A DNA stretch of 6,997 bases from AR12 sp036265915. Its GTDB lineage: Bacteria > Methylomirabilota > Methylomirabilia > Rokubacteriales > CSP1-6. Numbering within the stretch: the first letter of the stretch is position 1; every line of letters begins with the position of its first letter. The notes beneath the pieces are model-generated. The model saw only the letters and a program-made list of their open reading frames with translations. It searched no databases and was not told where the DNA came from. The stretch spans positions 1-6,997 of the forward strand of contig DATAOC010000083.1 of the NCBI GenBank assembly GCA_036265915.1, in the 5' to 3' direction. The position numbers were made by a program, and so were the translations under genes. Of the stretch, positions 1 through 4,243 are shown one piece after another.

Positions 1-377
1 TCCGTGAGCGGCGTCATCTGTTCCTGGGCGCTCTCGAACGTCTTCTTCAGCAGCGCGATGACCTCCGGCTTCGCCATCGACCCATGATGCGGAGCCGCGG
101 CCGTCGCGTTCTTCGACACGTCGACGAAGCGCTGCACGATACCGGCGACGTGGACCAGCTGGTCGCCGAATGTCGATATGTCGGCGACGGGCTTGTAACC
201 GTACTTGTCGGCCGGCATCACCTCCGCGATGTCGAGGATCTCCGTGGTGGCACGCTGGAAGCTCGCGACGAGCTCCTTGGCCAGGCCTGGCGCCGGCGTC
301 TGGCCAAAGAGCGGCGCAGGCACGGCGGCGGCGACGGCGACAAGGAGCGCTAGGCAGACGTAGGTCCGGACTCTCAT
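1..377 (-). CDS. Exported DinB-family (DinB_2-like) protein, C-terminus beyond window
   Basis: The first 125 codons are present and the rest lies beyond the left edge. Translation begins MRVRTYVCLALLVAVAAAVP and reads as a signal peptide: Arg at 2 and 4, a hydrophobic core at about 6-20, and probable cleavage near FGQ (24-26). The mature part is helical and matches the start of the DinB four-helix fold: a first helix (about 32-52), the segment MPADKYGYKP, then STFGDQLVHVAG, where His76 sits at the usual first metal-ligand position, and a helix rich in Lys and Leu near 103-117. The other two His ligands would lie outside the window. DinB-fold proteins include thiol S-transferases such as the bacillithiol transferase BstA/YfiT, which is notable just downstream of bshA, but most exported members have no known function. 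The ATG is preceded by a good Shine-Dalgarno (GAGGG, 7-nt spacing). It lies 79 nt after bshA and may have its own transcript. The family call is fairly firm; the enzymatic role is unknown. Confidence 0.82.
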   Translation of the reverse strand, partial: MRVRTYVCLALLVAVAAAVPAPLFGQTPAPGLAKELVASFQRATTEILDIAEVMPADKYGYKPVADISTFGDQLVHVAGIVQRFVDVSKNATAAAPHHGSMAKPEVIALLKKTFESAQEQMTPLT

Positions 378-384
378 GGGGTTT

Positions 385-389
385 CCCTC
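385..389 (-). promoter_or_regulatory. Ribosome binding site of the DinB-family gene
   Basis: GAGGG on the minus strand lies 7 nt before the ATG at 377-375. It is one of the best Shine-Dalgarno matches in the window and supports this start, which also gives a complete signal peptide. Having its own strong site, unlike the overlapping genes upstream, fits independent translation. Confidence 0.6.
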
Positions 390-410
390 GCAAGACGACT
401 GCCGATACGT

Positions 411-428
411 TCACCGCAAGATCGGTGA
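411..428 (-). other. Small hairpin in the bshA-DinB gap
   Basis: TCACCG (411-416) and CGGTGA (423-428) are perfect inverted repeats around a 6-base loop. No T-run follows in the minus-strand direction, so it is not a canonical intrinsic terminator. It is the second of two hairpins in this 79-bp gap and could stabilise or process the mRNA or bind a regulator. It could also be chance in GC-rich DNA. Confidence 0.3.
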
Positions 429-430
429 GT

Positions 431-455
431 CGCGCCACGGACGCCGCCGTGCGCG
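431..455 (-). terminator. GC-rich hairpin just after bshA stop, possible terminator or attenuator
   Basis: The arms 431-434/452-455 (CGCG/CGCG) and 436-440/447-451 (CACGG/CCGTG) pair into a 9-bp stem with one bulged base at 435 and a 6-base loop. The stem begins 1 nt beyond the bshA stop codon. There is no U-tract after it, so a Rho-independent terminator is not proven. Its position suggests it marks the 3' end of the bsh operon or limits read-through into the DinB gene. Confidence 0.35.
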
Positions 456-456
456 G

Positions 457-1587
457 TCACCTGCACAACCTCCGATAGACAGCCTCGTAGCGCGGCACGA
501 TCACGTCGGCGGAGAAGTGTCCGCGGGCGCGCGCGCGGGCCGCGCGTCCCAGCGCGGTCCGTCGCGGCTGGTCGTCGACGAGCGCCTCGAGCGCCTTGGC
601 GAGCGCGCCGACATCGCCCGGCGGCACGAGCACGCCGCTGCGGCCGTCCTCCACCACTTCCGGGATGCCGCCCACCGCCGTCGACACGCTCGGACAGCCG
701 AAGCACATGGCTTCGAGGATGCTCAGGCAGAAGCTCTCGGCGTCCGACGTGTACAGACCGACGTCGGCGATCTGCAGGTAATCCTCCACCGCGTGAACCT
801 TCTCGCGGACGATCACGCGATCGGAGAGATGCAGCCGACGCACGTCGGCCGCGAACGGGGCGAACGCCTCGCCGGCCAGGACGAGGAGCTTGAAGGCCCG
901 AGTCGGGCGGGCGCGCGCGACCGTCTCCAGCAGCCGGTCCACCCGCTTGCCGGGGCGGAGATTCGACGAGTGCACGACCACGACTTCGTCGCCGAGCCCG
1001 AGCTCCCGGCGTACCGTCTCCGGCGTGCGGGCGGGCGGGCGCGGCGCGAAGAAGTTGTGGATGACGTCGATGGGCCCGGCGAAGTCCAGCACGCGCTGCG
1101 TCTCGCGCCTGAGCGATTCGGAGACGGCGGTGACCGCGTCCGAGGACGTCAGCGCGTGCTTGATGGCCGGCGCGTATCCCGCGTCCTGCCCGAGGAGGGT
1201 CGTATCGGTGCCGTGCAGCGTCGTGACCACGCGGGGCGAGCGCTCCGGCGCAAGCATCGCGCGCGCCAGGATCGCCGCGGTGGCGTGGGGGACGGCGTAG
1301 TGGACGTGGAGCACGTCGAGCGCGTGCTCACGGCTCACCTCGGCCATGCGCACGGACAGGGGCAGCGTGTAGTCCGGAAACCGAAACAGGCTGTACTCGT
1401 TGATCGCAACGGGATGAAAATGCAGGCGCGGAGCATCCGTCGGCAGGCGGAACGGCCGCTCGTAAGCGATCACGTGCACGTCGTGCCCGCGGGCGGCCAG
1501 GTGCTCCCCGAGTGCCGTCGCCAGCACGCCGCTGCCTCCCACGGACGGGTAGCAGGTGATGCCGATCCGCAGGCGATCGTCCGTCAC
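457..1587 (-). CDS. bshA: N-acetyl-alpha-D-glucosaminyl L-malate synthase BshA
   Basis: This GT-B glycosyltransferase (GT4 family) transfers GlcNAc from UDP-GlcNAc to L-malate, the first step of bacillithiol synthesis in the cytosol. At 376 aa it has the normal BshA length. The N-terminal domain shows GITCYPSVGGSG (9-20), the glycine loop and a BshA hallmark, then HVHYAVPHA (94-102), TTLHGTD (122-128), a TAVSESL-type segment (153-159) and VIHNF (175-179). The C-terminal nucleotide-sugar domain has SSNLRPGKRV (207-216) with Arg211 and Lys214, the EX7E motif Glu284...Glu292 in AESFCLSILEA, and GGIPEVV (306-312). The start is GTG (1587-1585), supported by GGGAG 9 nt upstream. It is the fifth gene of the run, 24 nt after the BshC-like gene. 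Other GT4 enzymes are possible in principle, but these motifs together are specific to BshA. Confidence 0.94.
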   Translation of the reverse strand: MTDDRLRIGITCYPSVGGSGVLATALGEHLAARGHDVHVIAYERPFRLPTDAPRLHFHPVAINEYSLFRFPDYTLPLSVRMAEVSREHALDVLHVHYAVPHATAAILARAMLAPERSPRVVTTLHGTDTTLLGQDAGYAPAIKHALTSSDAVTAVSESLRRETQRVLDFAGPIDVIHNFFAPRPPARTPETVRRELGLGDEVVVVHSSNLRPGKRVDRLLETVARARPTRAFKLLVLAGEAFAPFAADVRRLHLSDRVIVREKVHAVEDYLQIADVGLYTSDAESFCLSILEAMCFGCPSVSTAVGGIPEVVEDGRSGVLVPPGDVGALAKALEALVDDQPRRTALGRAARARARGHFSADVIVPRYEAVYRRLCR

Positions 1588-1596
1588 GTCAGGCGG

Positions 1597-1601
1597 CTCC
1601 C
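1597..1601 (-). promoter_or_regulatory. Ribosome binding site of bshA
   Basis: GGGAG on the minus strand lies 9 nt before the GTG start and falls within the 24-nt gap after the BshC-like gene. It decides for the GTG at 1587, which places the glycine-rich BshA N-terminus at the family's usual distance from the start. Confidence 0.6.
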
Positions 1602-1611
1602 ACGTACACGC

Positions 1612-2394
1612 TCAGCCCGGCAGCTCGGTGAATGCTTCATCGGAGCGCTCGATGACCTCCCGCGCGACATAGGTGATGTCCGGCGTCTCTTCGCGGCGAA
1701 GATACCCCTGCTCGCTCGCGCCCGCCACGTAATGCGTGCACTGAATCACCGATTGCATCCATCGCAGCCGCGTGTCGCGCGAGGGGCTGATGTGCTCCTT
1801 GGCGAAGGCGGACGCCGGACCGGGCAGCGTGATGTACGAATCTCCGCCCTCGTGCAGACAGAGCCGGCCGTCACGGAGGCGGGCCCGCACGATCTCGCCT
1901 TCGTAGGCGACGTCGACGAAGAAGTCGTCCACGGCGCACGCGCGTCGACGCACCGCGGGATCGCTCGAAGCGACCACCTCCACGCCGTCGAGCAGCCCCA
2001 TCGCGCGGTACATCGCAAGGCAGAAGGCGGCCACCGTCGGCGCCGATGTCGCGCGAAAGAGCTCGATGACAGGACGCTCGACGTAGTTCGGCAGCTGCGC
2101 CAGCGTCCGCGCGTGCCAGTCGCCGGCGATACGCTTGGCATAGAGCGGCGAGAACTTGCGCTGCAGCTTGCTGACGAAGGCGAAGTTGAGCTGAGCCGGT
2201 TGCCCGGTCGCTCGATGCCGGAGGATGGTGCGCGTCTCGCGCGGGTCGTGATCGCTATCGTGACAGAAGTACACGACGCGGCCGCCGATCTGCGCCTGCA
2301 GGCGCCGCGCGGTGCGGATCTTTGCGACGAGGAACCGGCGAGGAAAGAATCCACAGGGCTGCTGTCCGAACGCGATCACGGGCTCGCCGCTCAT
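1612..2394 (-). CDS. Compact BshC-like protein (putative bacillithiol-type cysteine ligase)
   Basis: This protein of 260 aa shows recognisable BshC core motifs in order. VIAFGQQPCGFF (6-17) corresponds to the BshC GQQ-glycine segment. A K-x-x-T pair follows (Lys25, Thr28). VVYFCHDSDHD (40-50) corresponds to the EDHD segment, and HISPSRDTRLRWMQS (201-215) to the SPN...RP..Q segment. CTHYVAGASEQGYL (219-232) corresponds to the AYVxGPGExAY segment. BshC adds cysteine to GlcN-malate as the last step of bacillithiol synthesis. Known BshC proteins are about 500-540 aa, with an N-terminal extension and a C-terminal coiled-coil dimer domain; both seem absent here, since the protein ends 28 residues after the last motif. 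There is no sign of decay: the ATG overlaps the symporter stop (ATGA), and bshA follows 24 nt later. The assignment rests on motif order read by eye and on position beside bshA. It could be a distant BshC paralogue with another amino-acid donor. Confidence 0.6.
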   Translation of the reverse strand: MSGEPVIAFGQQPCGFFPRRFLVAKIRTARRLQAQIGGRVVYFCHDSDHDPRETRTILRHRATGQPAQLNFAFVSKLQRKFSPLYAKRIAGDWHARTLAQLPNYVERPVIELFRATSAPTVAAFCLAMYRAMGLLDGVEVVASSDPAVRRRACAVDDFFVDVAYEGEIVRARLRDGRLCLHEGGDSYITLPGPASAFAKEHISPSRDTRLRWMQSVIQCTHYVAGASEQGYLRREETPDITYVAREVIERSDEAFTELPG

Positions 2395-4094
2395 CGCGCT
2401 GCTCGGGCGCGGATCTGCCGGGACGGCAGCACCGTCTGGAGCACCAGGCTCATGACGATGCACGCCGCGCAGCCGATGACGTTGTACCAGAGGTAGCCGA
2501 TGTTCAGCGAGAAGTACATCACCAGCACGAGCACCTGGGCCGCGAGGGCCGCAAGGAATACCGGCGTGGCTGCGACGTGCCGTAGGAAGAAGGCAACCAG
2601 AAAGAGGCCGAGCAACACGCCGTAGAAGATCGAGCCAAGGATGTTGATGGCCTCGATCAGGTTCTCGGCGAATCCGGCGAACAGCGCGAAGCTGACGGCG
2701 ACGACGCCCCAGAACGCGGTGAAGCGCCGCGCCACGCGCAGGTCCTGTGCCTCGTCGCGAGCGGCCGCCGGGCGGAACTGGCGCCAGATATCGACGGCGG
2801 TCGTGGTGCCGAGCGCCGCGAGCTCTGAGGCTTTCGACGACAGGGCGGCCGCGAACATGACCGCGACCAGCAGACCGACGGCGCCGCGCGGCAGCTGGCT
2901 CACGATGAAACTGATGAAGACGTAGTCGGAGTCCTTCGTCTTCACGCGCGGGCCGCTTGCCGCGAGGGCAGCCCGCGCCTTGGCGCGGACGGCCTCGGCG
3001 CGATCGTGGGCGGCCAGCATGGCGGCCCGGGTCACCGCTTCCCGCGCCGGCTCGCCGGCGGCCCGCGCGCCTACCCAGGCGCGGATCGCGGCCCGGCTCT
3101 CGGCGGCGGCCTCCGCGTGCTCCGCCTCGATGGCGCGAAAGCGACCGTCCTGGGCGTGGCGCCGCCACTCCGCCTGGTTGAAGAAGACCGGGTGCGGCGC
3201 AAACTGATAGAAGACGAACAGCAGCGCGCCCAGCATCAAGATCACGAACTGCATGGGGATCTTCAGGACGGCGTTGAACATCAGGCCCAGGCGGCCGTCA
3301 CGGAGCGAGGCGCCGCCGATGTAACGCTGCACTTGCGACTGGTCGGTGCCGAAGTACGAGAGTGAGAGAAAGAGTCCCCCGAACAGCCCCGTCCACACGG
3401 TGTACCGCCGGCTTGGATCGAGGGAGAAGTCGACCGCGTGGAGCTTGCCGAGCGCACCCGCCACGGACGCGCTGCCGGCCAGCCCGAGGCCGTCGGGCAG
3501 CCGCAGGATGAGGACGACGAGCGCCGTCAGCATGCCGACGGAGATCACCGCCATCTGCCACTTGTGCGTGACGGCGACCGCCTCGCTGCCGCCGGTCACG
3601 GTGTAAACGATGACCAGCAGGCCCGTGGCGACGATCACGGGCTCGAGCGGCCAGCCGAGGACTGTGGACACGATGATGGCGGGCGCGTAGATCGTGACGC
3701 CCGCGGCGAGGCCGCGCTGCAGCAGGAAGAGTCCCGCGCCCAGCAGGCGCGTCTTGTCGTCGAACCGCTCGCCGAGGAACTGATAGGCCGTATAGACGTC
3801 GAGCCGCCGGTACATCGGCAGGAACACGGCGCACACGATGATCAGCGCCAGCGGCAGGCCGAAGTAGTTCTGCACGAAGCCGATGCCGCTTTCGAAGCCC
3901 TGACCCGGAATGGACAGGAAGGTGATGGCGCTCGCCTGAGTGGCCATCACGCTCAGGCCGATCGTGCCCCAGCCGGTGGATGGGTTGCCGCGCAGATACG
4001 TGGTGAGATTGCGTACCCCGCGCGTGCGCCACACGCCGTAGGCCGCGATGCCGACCATCGTGCCGACCAGCACGAGCCAGTCGATGCCGCTCAC
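2391..4094 (-). CDS. Sodium:solute symporter (SSS/SLC5 family)
   Basis: This 567-aa inner-membrane protein has the LeuT-type SSS fold and couples Na+ influx to solute uptake. The first span (about 5-21) is followed by LSVMATQASAITFLSIPG (47-64), a typical unwound TM1 Na2-site region. YFGTDQSQVQRYIG (247-260) is the SSS signature, and MFAAALSSKASELAALGTTTAVDIWR (413-438) is the second signature with the Ser419-Ser420 pair. The remaining sequence gives about 13 hydrophobic spans, ending near 555 with a basic tail. A hydrophilic Ala/Arg/Glu-rich stretch at about 308-388 interrupts two spans and is longer than in common members. The start is GTG, with GGAG 8 nt upstream, and overlaps the stop of the 50-aa gene (GTGA). 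A longer open frame extends to 4409 but the extra part overlaps two genes and has no membrane character. The substrate is unknown; coupling to an exported deacetylase suggests a deacetylated amino-sugar or thiol-related product. Confidence 0.9.
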   Translation of the reverse strand: MSGIDWLVLVGTMVGIAAYGVWRTRGVRNLTTYLRGNPSTGWGTIGLSVMATQASAITFLSIPGQGFESGIGFVQNYFGLPLALIIVCAVFLPMYRRLDVYTAYQFLGERFDDKTRLLGAGLFLLQRGLAAGVTIYAPAIIVSTVLGWPLEPVIVATGLLVIVYTVTGGSEAVAVTHKWQMAVISVGMLTALVVLILRLPDGLGLAGSASVAGALGKLHAVDFSLDPSRRYTVWTGLFGGLFLSLSYFGTDQSQVQRYIGGASLRDGRLGLMFNAVLKIPMQFVILMLGALLFVFYQFAPHPVFFNQAEWRRHAQDGRFRAIEAEHAEAAAESRAAIRAWVGARAAGEPAREAVTRAAMLAAHDRAEAVRAKARAALAASGPRVKTKDSDYVFISFIVSQLPRGAVGLLVAVMFAAALSSKASELAALGTTTAVDIWRQFRPAAARDEAQDLRVARRFTAFWGVVAVSFALFAGFAENLIEAINILGSIFYGVLLGLFLVAFFLRHVAATPVFLAALAAQVLVLVMYFSLNIGYLWYNVIGCAACIVMSLVLQTVLPSRQIRARAAR

Positions 4095-4243
4095 GAGAAC
4101 AGCTCCGTGAACGCGGTGAGCGCGGCGACGACGAGCGCGAACCACGCGAGGACGAACACGTACACGGCGCGCCAGGTACGAAGGCCGGGGACGGCGGGTG
4201 GCTCGGCGTCCTCGGCCCGACCAGCGCGCGGCGCGGAGCTCAT
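4091..4243 (-). CDS. 50-aa single-span membrane protein, candidate symporter accessory subunit
   Basis: A Pro/Ala-rich hydrophilic N-terminus (1-21) leads into one membrane helix at about 27-43 (VYVFVLAWFALVVAAL), ending FTELFS. Trp24 and Arg25 precede the helix and suggest an N-in orientation by the positive-inside rule. Its ATG overlaps the deacetylase stop and its TGA overlaps the symporter GTG, so it is translationally coupled on both sides, which is strong evidence that it is a real gene. Small partner subunits encoded just before SSS-family transporters are known (for example the YhdT/PanF and DUF4212-type pairs), and this protein occupies the same position. I do not recognise the exact family. 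It most likely helps assemble or regulate the symporter, or tethers the deacetylase nearby. Confidence 0.75.
   Translation of the reverse strand: MSSAPRAGRAEDAEPPAVPGLRTWRAVYVFVLAWFALVVAALTAFTELFS
4103..4106 (-). promoter_or_regulatory. Ribosome binding site of the symporter gene
   Basis: GGAG lies 8 nt before the GTG at 4094-4092, inside the last codons of the 50-aa gene. It supports the GTG start and the 4-nt overlap, rather than the longer frame that extends upstream to 4409. Confidence 0.6.

Noticed and set aside
431..455. Calling the hairpin after bshA a definite Rho-independent terminator
   Set aside because: The stem is strong but no T-run follows on the minus strand, so it is listed only as a possible terminator or attenuator.
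376..2496. 706-codon plus-strand open frame antisense to bshA and the BshC-like gene
   Set aside because: The translation is Arg/His/Gly-rich with no domain pattern. It is the mirror of two recognisable minus-strand genes and arises from the lack of AT-rich stop codons in GC-rich DNA.
2395..3168. N-terminal extension of the BshC-like frame to a 518-codon reading
   Set aside because: The extra 258 codons lie inside the symporter in another frame and are Arg/Gly/Pro-rich. The ATG at 2394 overlaps the symporter stop and places the GQQ motif at residue 10.
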